A DNA stretch of 64,000 bases, taken from assembly GCA_903834465.1 (NCBI GenBank), contig CAILJB010000076.1, positions 174,216 through 238,215 on the forward strand, in the 5' to 3' direction. The stretch is from an uncultured Pseudomonadota bacterium (GTDB taxonomy: Bacteria > Pseudomonadota > Gammaproteobacteria > Methylococcales > Methylomonadaceae). Shown in pieces: positions 7,629 to 16,740 of the stretch (positions are counted from its first letter, which is position 1; each line of letters begins with the position of its first letter). The position numbers and the translations under genes are program-made. Below the pieces are notes generated by a model that saw only the letters and a list, made by a program, of their open reading frames with translations, was not told the DNA's origin and did not search any database.

Positions 7629-10262
7629 CTAATCCATTGTGTTTTTGATAATAGGCAACTCAAACCAAAAGACGCAACCTAGCCCTTCACCTTTTGATTC
7701 TACGCCAATTTTTCCATCATGATGTTCGACGATTTTTCGACATAATGCTAAACCTACGCCCGTGCCTTCAAAATGACTGCGTGCTTGTAGACGAGAAAAA
7801 ACTTTAAATAATCTATCTATTTGCGTTGGGTTAATGCCGATGCCTGAATCGCGCACGGTGACTTTGAAAAAGTTGTTGGCTGTGACCGTTGCACAAACTT
7901 CGATTTGAGGCGGTTTATTTTCTTCGTGATATTTAATGGCATTACCAATCAAATTTTGTAACAGGCGTGTTAATTCATCACGACTCGCCACCAAATCCAC
8001 CCAATCGCCCGATATTTCAACATGTCCGTTACTGGTATCTAATTCGGGTTTTAGAAATAAAAGAGCTTCATCGATAGCTGCATGACTAGAAATAAGGGTA
8101 AAAGGTTCGGTTCGTCGTCCCACCCGTGAATAATCCAGCAACGATAAAATCATCGCATCCATGCGTTTTGCGCCATCAATGGCAAAATCGAGAAATTGAC
8201 GTGTTTCTTCGTCTAATTGCTTGGCTAATGCCGTTTCAATCAATGATAAATAACTTGCCACCATCCGTAACGGTTGTCGCATATCATGTGAAACGGCGTA
8301 AGCAAATTGTTCTAAATCTGCGTTAGAACGTTGCAGTTCTAATTCGATTTGTTTCCGGTCGGTAATATCTTGAACAATACCTCGAAAAAAACTGGGGATG
8401 CCTTCGGATGTAAACTCGGCACGTCCCACTGAACGCATCCAACGTATTTCGCCGTCGGCAAGAATAGTTCGATATTCCACATCATATTTTTCCCTATTTT
8501 TAATATGACTTTGTGTTGCATCAATAATGAATTGTCTATCATCAGGATGCACGATGGCTAAAAAATCTTCCCATGTTGGATTTTCTATCACGGGAAATTT
8601 TACGAGATCAAAGATGGTGCGAGACCAGATTTGTTTGTTATGGATTAAATCTGCTTCCCACGAACCAATGCCAGCATAGTTTTGGCTGAGATTAAGCCGC
8701 TCTTCACTGGCTTTTAATTTATTTTCCATGCGTTTTCGCTCAGTGATATTGCGCGATAACACGATAAAACGTGGCTCTTGTTCATTTTCAGTTAATTTGA
8801 ACGCAACGGACAATTCGAACCAATGCTGCTCTCCCTCCAGCTCTAATTTTATTTGTTTACCCGTTGACCAACCTTGTTTTTGAGCTTCTTGTAATGCTAA
8901 AAAACAAATTGCCGTGGCATCTGGCGGCAAAATAGCAGAAATTTTTTTCCCTAAAAGTTGTTCTGCTCGCAAGGCAAATGTTTCACTGCGATGTGCATAG
9001 TAATCATGGAAACGCCCGTTTAAATCCAGTTCAAAAAGCACATCAGGAATCGCATTTAACGTGGCTTGTAATTGATTTTTTGTGTTGAGTACATCGAGTT
9101 CTATTTGTTTACGTTCGGTGATGTCTGAAACAAAACCATGCCACAAAATAGAGCCGTCGTCTTCTAGTTCGGGTAACGCATTTCCCAGTAACCAGCATTC
9201 TGTACCATCTGCAAATTTAAGACGATATTCATCACGCCACGGACTTAATTCCCTTGCTGACGTTTTAATTCCTTCAAGATGATGCACTAAATCATCAGGA
9301 TGAACGTTGGCAAAAACGGCGGCAGCATCTTCTCGAACTTCTTCAGGATTGATGCGATAAATTTTGCGTAACACTTCACTGGCATAAGGAAGATAAAAAC
9401 TGCCATCTGTACGCATACAAAATTGAAAAACTAAACTAGGTAGCTGATTGGCAATTTTATGTAACCGTTCAGAGGTTTCTTGTTGCGCTAATTCACTCTG
9501 TTTAAGTTCGGTCACATCGGTCGAAATGCCAGACAGCGCGTAAATCTTGCCGTTTTCATCTCTTAACGGTTCTTTTGTCGTTAAAAAAACATGCTCTTCG
9601 CCGTTTTTTAAATGATATTTACTGATAACTTCTACACGTTCGCCATGTTCCAGAACCCGTCGATCGTAATATCGAGTTTTTTGAACAGTTTCTTCATCAA
9701 AAAAATCACTATCAAGACAACCAATAATTTCAGTAGATGGTAAACCGAATAATTCTGCAACCATTCGATTTGAATATTGATAGCGATAATTAAGATCCTT
9801 GGTATATGCCGCCACGGGTGCATTATCCAAAATAGAAGATAGTTTGTATTTTTCCTTATTTGTTTTTTCTTGTTCAGCAAGTAGTTCAGCAGTGGTTGGT
9901 AATTTCAGCGCAAGCGGAATAATCTTTAACATTGCAATGGCTGTGATGACAGAAATAATTGCCGTAAAAACTTTAAGATAACCATCAAGCCAATACAGCG
10001 GAATCCAAATCAAAATTGCAGACATTAAGTGGGTTGTGCCACAGGCAACAATAAATAATGCCCCCATCGTAAATAGCCAAGCATAAGGTAAATCTTTGCG
10101 TTTACGAATGAAGTACAAAAGACTGAGTGGAATAGAGTAATAAGACAACGTAATCAACACGTCAGAAACAACGTGTAACCATAATAAAATGGGGTTCCAG
10201 CTTAAACAGAAACCATGTGGAATGAAGCTGTTGATGCCGAAAAAATCAATCAATATTTGCAT
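7629..10262 (-). CDS. Ethylene-receptor-like multi-PAS sensor histidine kinase
   Basis: 877 residues. The first 120 or so form three membrane helices matching the ethylene-binding domain of plant ETR1 and cyanobacterial homologues: VSDVLITLSYYSIPL (ETR1 Asp25/Tyr32 equivalents D34 and Y41) and VACGTTHLM with the copper ligands C74 and H78. Four PAS/PAC units follow (about 140-255, 265-385, 390-505, 515-635), each closing with a PAC-type stretch such as GISTDVTELKQ or GIVQDITDRKQ. The kinase core has phospho-His H659 in SHDMRQPLRM, N-box NLIGNAIKYH, DSGIGI and GTGVGLALC. It follows hypF by 31 bases and precedes the CHASE kinase by 4. Ethylene or copper sensing is inferred from the conserved residues. 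Confidence 0.9.
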   Translation of the reverse strand: MQILIDFFGINSFIPHGFCLSWNPILLWLHVVSDVLITLSYYSIPLSLLYFIRKRKDLPYAWLFTMGALFIVACGTTHLMSAILIWIPLYWLDGYLKVFTAIISVITAIAMLKIIPLALKLPTTAELLAEQEKTNKEKYKLSSILDNAPVAAYTKDLNYRYQYSNRMVAELFGLPSTEIIGCLDSDFFDEETVQKTRYYDRRVLEHGERVEVISKYHLKNGEEHVFLTTKEPLRDENGKIYALSGISTDVTELKQSELAQQETSERLHKIANQLPSLVFQFCMRTDGSFYLPYASEVLRKIYRINPEEVREDAAAVFANVHPDDLVHHLEGIKTSARELSPWRDEYRLKFADGTECWLLGNALPELEDDGSILWHGFVSDITERKQIELDVLNTKNQLQATLNAIPDVLFELDLNGRFHDYYAHRSETFALRAEQLLGKKISAILPPDATAICFLALQEAQKQGWSTGKQIKLELEGEQHWFELSVAFKLTENEQEPRFIVLSRNITERKRMENKLKASEERLNLSQNYAGIGSWEADLIHNKQIWSRTIFDLVKFPVIENPTWEDFLAIVHPDDRQFIIDATQSHIKNREKYDVEYRTILADGEIRWMRSVGRAEFTSEGIPSFFRGIVQDITDRKQIELELQRSNADLEQFAYAVSHDMRQPLRMVASYLSLIETALAKQLDEETRQFLDFAIDGAKRMDAMILSLLDYSRVGRRTEPFTLISSHAAIDEALLFLKPELDTSNGHVEISGDWVDLVASRDELTRLLQNLIGNAIKYHEENKPPQIEVCATVTANNFFKVTVRDSGIGINPTQIDRLFKVFSRLQARSHFEGTGVGLALCRKIVEHHDGKIGVESKGEGLGCVFWFELPIIKNTMD

Positions 10263-10293
10263 GAAGTGAAAATGTGATGACTGAAGCGTTCAG

Positions 10294-12531
10294 TCAGATA
10301 GGAAAAGACGCGGCGTACAGCTGCCCCAATGCTAAACCACCGTCATTAGGCGGTACGTTTTGATGACAGTGTACAGTAAAACCTGCATTCGTTAATTCAG
10401 TAAATATGTTTTCTGTTAGCCGCGCATTTTGAAAACAACCACCGCTTAAAACAACAATTTTCTGATTCGCACGTTGAGCAATTGCAACGCTGATTTTTGC
10501 CAGCGTGTTGTGAAATTTTGCGGCGCAGTAATTTGTTGGTTGCGTTGTTTTATCGAGTAAAAGCTGTTTTATCATGGGTTGCCAATCAATCACCATCGAA
10601 TCACCGATTTTAAAATCATAATATTCTTTTGTTTCATTGGTTGTAGCGCAATTTTCCAACAACATCGCAGCATGACCTTCGTATTCATTAACGTGACAAA
10701 CCCCAAGTAAACTCGCCACCGCATCAAATAAACGTCCGACGCTGCTAGTTTTTGGACAATTCAATTGTTTGGCTAACGCGATTTTTAATAAGGCTTGTTC
10801 ACTTATCGAAAAATCTAAATCTAAATCTGAAAAAGCTTTTTCGCCATAAATTTCATACAACAAACCTAATGCAACGCGGCGCGGTTCTTGAATGGCTTTA
10901 GAACCGCCGACTAATGGGAAAGTACGAAAATGGGCAAAACGCTCAAAACCTTTTTCGTGAATCGATAAAAATTCTCCCCCCCAAATTGTGCCGTCTGTTC
11001 CAAAACCTGAACCATCCCAAACAATGCCTAACGCTGGCGGTTGTAAACCATTTTCTGCCATGCAAGACAGCGCATGAGCGTAATGATGTTGAACGGCGTG
11101 TTTTTCGATATTTAAATTCGCCGCAAATTGACTACTCACATAATCCGAATGCAAATCGTGCATCACTCGGACAGGTTTAACGGCGTAAGCATTTTGTAAA
11201 TCGGCAAGCGTTTTTTGAAATTGTTGGCGCGTCGCTTCGGAATCTAAATCGCCTAAATGTTGACTTAAAATGGCTTGGTTTTTGTAACTAATTGCGACGG
11301 TATTTTTCATTTGTCCACCAACGGCGAACGTATTTGGAGAAGCGTTTTTTAACGTAATTGGCAACGGTGCATAACCTCTAGCACGACGTAAAACAGTGAT
11401 TTTTTTGTTAATGACGCGAACAATTGAATCATCTAATGGTCGCAAAATTGGGCGATTATGAACTAAAAAATAATCTGCAATGCTGGCGAGATTTTTTAAC
11501 GCTTGCGTGTCATCAATACAAATCGGTTCGCTAAAACGATTGCCACTCGTGGCAACTAATGGAAAACCAAAATCATGTAACAACAAATGGTGCAATGGCG
11601 AATAGGCGAGCATCACACCCAGCAAAGATTGTTGTGGCGCGACAGATTCGAAAGTTGTAGAAGATTCAAGCCGTTTCATTAAAACAATCGGGGCGGCAGG
11701 CGAGGTGAGGGCAGTTTGTTCGAGTTCGCTTATTTTACAGAGTTTTTGCGCGGCGGCTAAATTTTCAACCACCAGAGCAAATGGTTTCATGGGGCGATTT
11801 TTTCGTTTACGCAAACGTTCTACCGCTTCTCGATTCGTGGCATCGACCAATAATTGAAAGCCACCAATGCCTTTCATCGCCACAATTTTTCCAGCTTTTA
11901 ATTGTTCAACTGCCATTTTTAAAGCCGCGTCTTTTTCAGCTAAAACATATCCTGATTCGTCCCAAAAACTCAGTTGCACACCACACGTTGGACAAGCAAG
12001 CGTTTGAGCATGAAAACGGCGATTTTCCATCGATTGATATTCATGTTTACAATCAGCACACAAAATAAATTCTGCCATGCTGGTATTCGCGCGGTCGTAA
12101 GGTTGGCGCGTGGTGATGCTGTAACGTGCGCCACAACTACAACAACTGGTAAATGGATAACGATAATAACGACTTTGTGAATTAAAAATATCTTTGACAC
12201 ATTCGGGACACGTTGCAATATCGGGCAGAGCAAATGCGGATGTTGGTGCGTCGTTAATGCTGGTTAAGATTTCAAATCGTTCAAAATTTACCAGTGTTTT
12301 GGCAGTGCGTTTTAAGTCACTAATTTCAGCAAAAGGCGGTAATTCTGTTTGGAGTGCGTTGAGGAATTTTTGTTGCGATGCGTCTGAACCTTCGATTGAA
12401 ATTAAAACACCTAAAGACGTGTTTTTAATCCAACCTTTTTGCTCAAAGCGCGTCGCTAAACGTGCTACGAATGGACGAAATCCAACGCCTTGCACCATGC
12501 CTTGGATTTCGAGTTGTGAATGAACGCGCAT
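10294..12531 (-). CDS. hypF: Carbamoyltransferase HypF (hydrogenase maturation)
   Basis: 745 residues, near full family length. HypF activates carbamoyl phosphate and, with HypE, makes the CN ligands of the [NiFe] site. Domains in order: acylphosphatase (QGMVQGVGFRPFVARLA, residues 10-26), two zinc-finger-like Cys motifs (CPECVKDIF with CCSCGARY; CADCKHEY with CPTCG), a YrdC-like segment (about 200-380; KGIGGFQLLVDA, KRKNRPMKPFALVV), and a Kae1-like C-terminal domain (HHYAHALSCMAE, GIVWDGSGFGTDG, VVLSGGCFQN). The ATG follows the cysS stop directly (TAAATG), so translation is probably coupled. Its partner hypE is not in the window. Confidence 0.97.
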   Translation of the reverse strand: MRVHSQLEIQGMVQGVGFRPFVARLATRFEQKGWIKNTSLGVLISIEGSDASQQKFLNALQTELPPFAEISDLKRTAKTLVNFERFEILTSINDAPTSAFALPDIATCPECVKDIFNSQSRYYRYPFTSCCSCGARYSITTRQPYDRANTSMAEFILCADCKHEYQSMENRRFHAQTLACPTCGVQLSFWDESGYVLAEKDAALKMAVEQLKAGKIVAMKGIGGFQLLVDATNREAVERLRKRKNRPMKPFALVVENLAAAQKLCKISELEQTALTSPAAPIVLMKRLESSTTFESVAPQQSLLGVMLAYSPLHHLLLHDFGFPLVATSGNRFSEPICIDDTQALKNLASIADYFLVHNRPILRPLDDSIVRVINKKITVLRRARGYAPLPITLKNASPNTFAVGGQMKNTVAISYKNQAILSQHLGDLDSEATRQQFQKTLADLQNAYAVKPVRVMHDLHSDYVSSQFAANLNIEKHAVQHHYAHALSCMAENGLQPPALGIVWDGSGFGTDGTIWGGEFLSIHEKGFERFAHFRTFPLVGGSKAIQEPRRVALGLLYEIYGEKAFSDLDLDFSISEQALLKIALAKQLNCPKTSSVGRLFDAVASLLGVCHVNEYEGHAAMLLENCATTNETKEYYDFKIGDSMVIDWQPMIKQLLLDKTTQPTNYCAAKFHNTLAKISVAIAQRANQKIVVLSGGCFQNARLTENIFTELTNAGFTVHCHQNVPPNDGGLALGQLYAASFPI

Positions 12532-14004
12532 TTATTCTCTGCGCCAGCGCGTTGTACCGTCTGGCGAATCTTCCAAAATAACGTTTTTAGCTTTCAATTC
12601 GTCACGGATTTGGTCAGCTAACGCCCAGTTTTTAGCTTTTTTGGCATCAATTCGTTCCTGAACTTGTTTATCAATGATGGGGTTTGATATGGAAACTTCA
12701 ATGTTATCTGAAATACCGATTGAATCGGAAATAGCAACTACTCGTTTAAAATAATCATCTGGATTCTCTTGTAATAATCCTAAAATATTACCTAGATACT
12801 GTAGCGTATAAGCCAAGGCTTCTGCTTTTTCAGGAGCAGATTTTTTGGCTTTATTTAACTCTTTAGCCACGTCAAATAAAACGGACAATGCAATTGGTGT
12901 ATTAAAATCGTCATTCATTGCTCGTTCAAAACGTGTTTTATATTCAGTGTCATCAATGTATGGAACGTTGGCGTTATAATCCCCAGTGAGTTTGGAATTG
13001 ACACTGTCTTTCATAATTGCATAGTCAAAGTCACGCAGAGCTATGTAGAACCCTGTTAATTTGGCTTTTGCGCTATTCAATTGCTCATCAGAATAATTCA
13101 ATGGACTACGATAATGACTCGACAAAATAAAAAGTCGCACGACTTCAGGAGAATATTGTTTTAACACTTCGCGTACGGTGAAAAAGTTGCCGAGCGATTT
13201 GGACATTTTTTCTTCGTTGATTCGCACAAAACCGTTGTGCATCCAAAGATTCACAAACTTTTCACCCGTCGCGCCTTCGGATTGGGCGATTTCGTTTTCA
13301 TGATGCGGAAATTGCAAATCCATGCCGCCGCCGTGAATATCAAACGAATTGCCTAAACAACACGTTGACATTGCCGAACATTCGATATGCCAACCGGGAC
13401 GACCATTTCCCCACGGTGATTCCCAAAACGGCTCACCTTCTTTTGCCATTTTCCACAACACAAAATCCATCGGATTACGTTTCGCCAAATCCACATCAAC
13501 CCGTTCACCGGCTTGCAAATCGTCTGTATTTTTACCCGATAATTGCCCGTAATTTTTAAATTTATCCACCGCATAAAACACGTCGCCATTTGTGCCGACA
13601 TAAGCAAACTCGTTTGTAATCAATTTTTCAATCATAGCGATGATGTCGTGAATTGAAGATGTAGCGCGAGGTTCAATATCAGGCGGTAAAACGGCTAATG
13701 CGCGTTCATCTTCGTGCATCGCGTCAATAAATCGAGCGGTTAAGGCTTCAATTGATTCGCCATTTTCGTTGGCACGATGAATAATTTTGTCGTCAATATC
13801 GGTAATATTACGCACATAAGTAACGTCATAATCCAAATAACGCAAATAACGCACAACGGTATCAAACACCACCATCACCCGCGCATGTCCAACGTGACAA
13901 TAGTCATAAACCGTCATGCCGCAGACATATAAACCGACTTTACCTGCAATGCGAGGCGTGAAAGTTTCTTTAGAACGAGTGAGCGTGTTGTAAATTTTTA
14001 GCAT
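12532..14004 (-). CDS. cysS: Cysteinyl-tRNA synthetase
   Basis: 490 residues; class I synthetase that charges tRNA-Cys in the cytoplasm. HIGH-type motif HVGHAR (residues 37-42), [10 protein letters not shown], zinc ligand C28 in YVCGMTVYD, and WHIECSAMS and [12 protein letters not shown] are all present. It is somewhat longer than the E. coli enzyme. As first gene of the minus-strand run it may supply the promoter for hypF and the signalling genes behind it, an unusual pairing of a housekeeping synthetase with hydrogenase maturation. Confidence 0.98.
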   Translation of the reverse strand: MLKIYNTLTRSKETFTPRIAGKVGLYVCGMTVYDYCHVGHARVMVVFDTVVRYLRYLDYDVTYVRNITDIDDKIIHRANENGESIEALTARFIDAMHEDERALAVLPPDIEPRATSSIHDIIAMIEKLITNEFAYVGTNGDVFYAVDKFKNYGQLSGKNTDDLQAGERVDVDLAKRNPMDFVLWKMAKEGEPFWESPWGNGRPGWHIECSAMSTCCLGNSFDIHGGGMDLQFPHHENEIAQSEGATGEKFVNLWMHNGFVRINEEKMSKSLGNFFTVREVLKQYSPEVVRLFILSSHYRSPLNYSDEQLNSAKAKLTGFYIALRDFDYAIMKDSVNSKLTGDYNANVPYIDDTEYKTRFERAMNDDFNTPIALSVLFDVAKELNKAKKSAPEKAEALAYTLQYLGNILGLLQENPDDYFKRVVAISDSIGISDNIEVSISNPIIDKQVQERIDAKKAKNWALADQIRDELKAKNVILEDSPDGTTRWRRE

Positions 14005-14115
14005 TCTGTTTTTTCGTTAAATGTAAATGATGTCGCAATTTATCAAGCCGGCGCTTCTATTTCAAGTTAAAACCGCCTAAAATTCGCGCTCTTAAAAACA
14101 TTCTCAAGGAAACAA

Positions 14116-14697
14116 ATGCGAAACTTATTACTCTCAATGTTGTTTCTTTTCACAGCAACAACTTCTTTTGCAACGGAAACTAAAATGTCTCAAACCCATC
14201 CGAAAGTTAAATTAACGACTTCACTTGGCGAAATCACCATCCAATTAAATGCCGAAAAAGCTCCGATTAGTAGTGCGAATTTTTTAACTTACGTTAAAGA
14301 AGGTTTTTATAACGGCACGATTTTTCATCGTGTGATTAAAGGTTTTATGGCGCAAGGCGGTGGTTTTGATACCAGTTTTAATCAAAAAGATGTGCATGCG
14401 CCGATTGAAAACGAAGCGGATAATGGCTTGAAAAACAATCGCGGTACGCTTGCTATGGCGCGTACCAATGTGCCGAATTCAGCAACGGCACAATTTTTCA
14501 TTAACTACAAAGACAACGACTTTTTAAATCATACCGGCAAAAATGCTAGTGGCTGGGGTTATGCGGTGTTTGGTGAAGTAATTGAAGGCATGGACATTGT
14601 TGACAAAATGGCAACTGAACCAACCGGCAATCGTGGCGGTCATCAAGATGTGCCAAAAACTGACATCGTGATTGAAAAAGCAGAAGTCATCGAATAA
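14116..14697 (+). CDS. ppiA: Peptidyl-prolyl cis-trans isomerase, cyclophilin type, exported
   Basis: 193 residues. The first 20 form a signal peptide ending SFA, so the mature enzyme should be periplasmic, as for E. coli PpiA. The cyclophilin core is intact: [18 protein letters not shown] with the catalytic Arg, [19 protein letters not shown], and [19 protein letters not shown]. It catalyses proline isomerisation in folding proteins. The stop abuts the lpxH start (TAAATG), so the two are co-translated. A cytoplasmic PpiB function is less likely because of the signal peptide. Confidence 0.92.
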   Translation: MRNLLLSMLFLFTATTSFATETKMSQTHPKVKLTTSLGEITIQLNAEKAPISSANFLTYVKEGFYNGTIFHRVIKGFMAQGGGFDTSFNQKDVHAPIENEADNGLKNNRGTLAMARTNVPNSATAQFFINYKDNDFLNHTGKNASGWGYAVFGEVIEGMDIVDKMATEPTGNRGGHQDVPKTDIVIEKAEVIE

Positions 14698-15396
14698 ATG
14701 ATTTTATTCATTTCCGACCTACATTTATCGTTCGATAAGCCCGAAATAACCCGTCATTTTGTCCATTTCTTGCAAACGAGAGCGCGACAAGCTAAAACAA
14801 TTTATATTTTGGGTGATTTATTTGATGCGTGGGTCGGCGATGATGATTTCACCGCGCCAAACGCACAAATTCGTCGCGAATTAAAACGCTTAACTGATTC
14901 TGGCGTTACCGTGTATTTACAACGTGGTAATCGAGATTTTTTAATTGGCGAGCGTTTTGCGCGTGGTACGGGCGTAATCTTACTCGATGATTACGCTGTG
15001 ATTGATTTGGAAGGTGAGAAAACCCTTTTAACGCATGGCGATTTGTTATGCAGTGATGATGTGGCGTATCAAACTTTTCGCACTAAATCCCGTACTCTTG
15101 AATGGCAACAAAATGTGTTGTCTAAACCATTGTGGTTGCGTTTGATTGCCGCGCGTTGGTATCGAATTCGTAGTTTTTTTCATAAACAAAAAAAGTCTGA
15201 TTACGTCATGGATGTCAATCAAAACACTGTCGAAAACCTCATGCAAAAATATCAATGTACGCGTTTAATTCATGGTCACACGCACCGTCCCGCCCGGCAT
15301 GAATTTAATTTAAATGGTCAAAAAGCACAGCGTTTTGTGCTTTCAGCATGGAATGACGAGGGCGGTTCAGTGTTATGTTTTGAGGATAAAAAGTGA
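14698..15396 (+). CDS. lpxH: UDP-2,3-diacylglucosamine diphosphatase LpxH
   Basis: 232 residues. It cleaves UDP-2,3-diacylglucosamine to lipid X in lipid A synthesis at the inner membrane. Metallophosphoesterase motifs: FISDLHLS (residues 4-11), GDLFDAWVGDD, RGNRDFLIG, THGDLLCSDD and HGHTHRPARHE. Length and motifs match the gamma/betaproteobacterial LpxH family. The ATG directly follows the cyclophilin stop, and the TGA stop overlaps the GTG start of truB. Confidence 0.97.
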   Translation: MILFISDLHLSFDKPEITRHFVHFLQTRARQAKTIYILGDLFDAWVGDDDFTAPNAQIRRELKRLTDSGVTVYLQRGNRDFLIGERFARGTGVILLDDYAVIDLEGEKTLLTHGDLLCSDDVAYQTFRTKSRTLEWQQNVLSKPLWLRLIAARWYRIRSFFHKQKKSDYVMDVNQNTVENLMQKYQCTRLIHGHTHRPARHEFNLNGQKAQRFVLSAWNDEGGSVLCFEDKK

Positions 15397-16298
15397 GTAA
15401 ACGCAAATCTGGCTTAAACGTTCATGGGATTATTTTACTCGATAAACGTTTAGGCGTTTCATCAAACAAAGCCTTGCAGGAAGTTCGGCGTTTATTTAAT
15501 GCCAATAAAGCAGGACACACCGGCAGTTTAGACCCTTTGGCAACTGGATTATTGCCGCTGTGTTTTGGCGAAGCGACCAAAGTTTCCGCGCTCATGCTCG
15601 ATGATGACAAACGTTATCAAGTGACTGTCAAACTTGGTGTGATGACGGATACCGGCGATGCTGAAGGTCAAATCCTTGAAACTAAACCTGTGCCGTCGTT
15701 ATCGCTCGAACAAATTCAAACCTGTTTGGAAAAATTTACCGGCGCACAAGCCCAAGTACCACCGATGTATTCAGCGTTAAAACATAATGGTAAAAAATTG
15801 TACGAGTTGGCGCGAGAAGGTATCACCATTGAACGCGAACCACGCAATATTACGATTTACGAATTGAATCTACTCGAATTTACACCCGAAACGTTGACGT
15901 TAGACGTGGCATGTTCAAAAGGCACTTACATTCGTTCACTTGCTGAAGATATTGGACATGATTTAGGTTGTGGCGGAACGGTGACAGCGTTACGTCGTAC
16001 ACAAGCCGGACAATTTTTGTTACATAATGCAAAAACTATCGAACAACTTAACGCGATGTCTTCGGAAGAATTGCACGCCAGTCTGATTGCCGTAGATAAA
16101 CCGTTAGAATTGATGCCGGCTATTCATTTATTGCCTCAACAAGCAAAAGCCATTTGCTACGGTCAATCAATTGATTTTAAAGAAAATGAAATCAAAGGAA
16201 ACGTTCGATTGTATGCAGAGGGTCTATTTTTAGGGTTGGGGGAAATCGGATTAAATGATAAGATAATACCCGTCAGATTGTTCAATTTGAACAGTTAA
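15393..16298 (+). CDS. truB: tRNA pseudouridine-55 synthase TruB
   Basis: 301 residues starting at a GTG that overlaps the lpxH stop (GTGA). The enzyme makes pseudouridine 55 in the T-loop of most tRNAs. The catalytic motif GSLDPLATGLLP holds the essential Asp; VPPMYSALKHNGKKLYELARE and CSKGTYIRSLAEDIG are also family hallmarks. A C-terminal PUA-like tail follows. In many gammaproteobacteria truB precedes rpsO and pnp, as it does here. Confidence 0.97.
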   Translation: MSKRKSGLNVHGIILLDKRLGVSSNKALQEVRRLFNANKAGHTGSLDPLATGLLPLCFGEATKVSALMLDDDKRYQVTVKLGVMTDTGDAEGQILETKPVPSLSLEQIQTCLEKFTGAQAQVPPMYSALKHNGKKLYELAREGITIEREPRNITIYELNLLEFTPETLTLDVACSKGTYIRSLAEDIGHDLGCGGTVTALRRTQAGQFLLHNAKTIEQLNAMSSEELHASLIAVDKPLELMPAIHLLPQQAKAICYGQSIDFKENEIKGNVRLYAEGLFLGLGEIGLNDKIIPVRLFNLNS

Positions 16299-16306
16299 AC
16301 ACTTCG

Positions 16307-16341
16307 GTTTCTACACCCTAACGTGGAAACTTTTTATTTTT
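16307..16341 (+). terminator. Possible terminator or attenuator between truB and rpsO
   Basis: Arms gtttc (16307-16311) and gaaac (16326-16330) with an inner cac/gtg pairing are followed by a T-rich stretch (ttttt then attttt). The stem is short, so partial read-through to rpsO is likely. Confidence 0.45.
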
Positions 16342-16373
16342 CGATTTATTTTTAATCTTAGGGATTATAAGCA

Positions 16374-16643
16374 ATGCCATTTACAGCAGCACAAAAAAAA
16401 GCCGTCGTCGAAGCCTATCGTCAATCAGAAACTGACACAGGTTCACCAGAAGTTCAAGTCGCTTTATTGACGGCGCATATTCAACATTTAGCACCACATT
16501 TTGCCGCACACAAAAAAGATAACCATTCACGTCGCGGTTTATTACGCATGGTTAATCAACGTCGCAAATTGCTCGACTATTTGAAAAATAAAGATAGCGA
16601 GCGTTATCGCACATTGATTGCACGCTTAGGGTTGCGTAAATAA
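16374..16643 (+). CDS. rpsO: 30S ribosomal protein S15
   Basis: 89 residues, exactly the usual length. S15 binds 16S rRNA early in 30S assembly. The conserved core [41 protein letters not shown] and the C-terminal RLGLRK are present. In E. coli S15 represses its own translation through a leader pseudoknot; the leader here was not folded. A strong hairpin follows the stop, before pnp. Confidence 0.99.
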   Translation: MPFTAAQKKAVVEAYRQSETDTGSPEVQVALLTAHIQHLAPHFAAHKKDNHSRRGLLRMVNQRRKLLDYLKNKDSERYRTLIARLGLRK

Positions 16644-16653
16644 AAAACCACTA

Positions 16654-16680
16654 AAAAACGGCACACTTTGTGCCGTTTTT
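16654..16680 (+). terminator. Rho-independent terminator/attenuator between rpsO and pnp
   Basis: A 12-base stem (aaaaacggcaca / tgtgccgttttt) with a CTT loop ends in a run of T. This is the classic position for partial termination of rpsO transcripts with read-through into pnp. Confidence 0.9.
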
Positions 16681-16740
16681 GCTTTAACTACAGAACAAAC
16701 TCATTTTTTCAAATTACCTTCAAACAAAGGAAACCTCATA

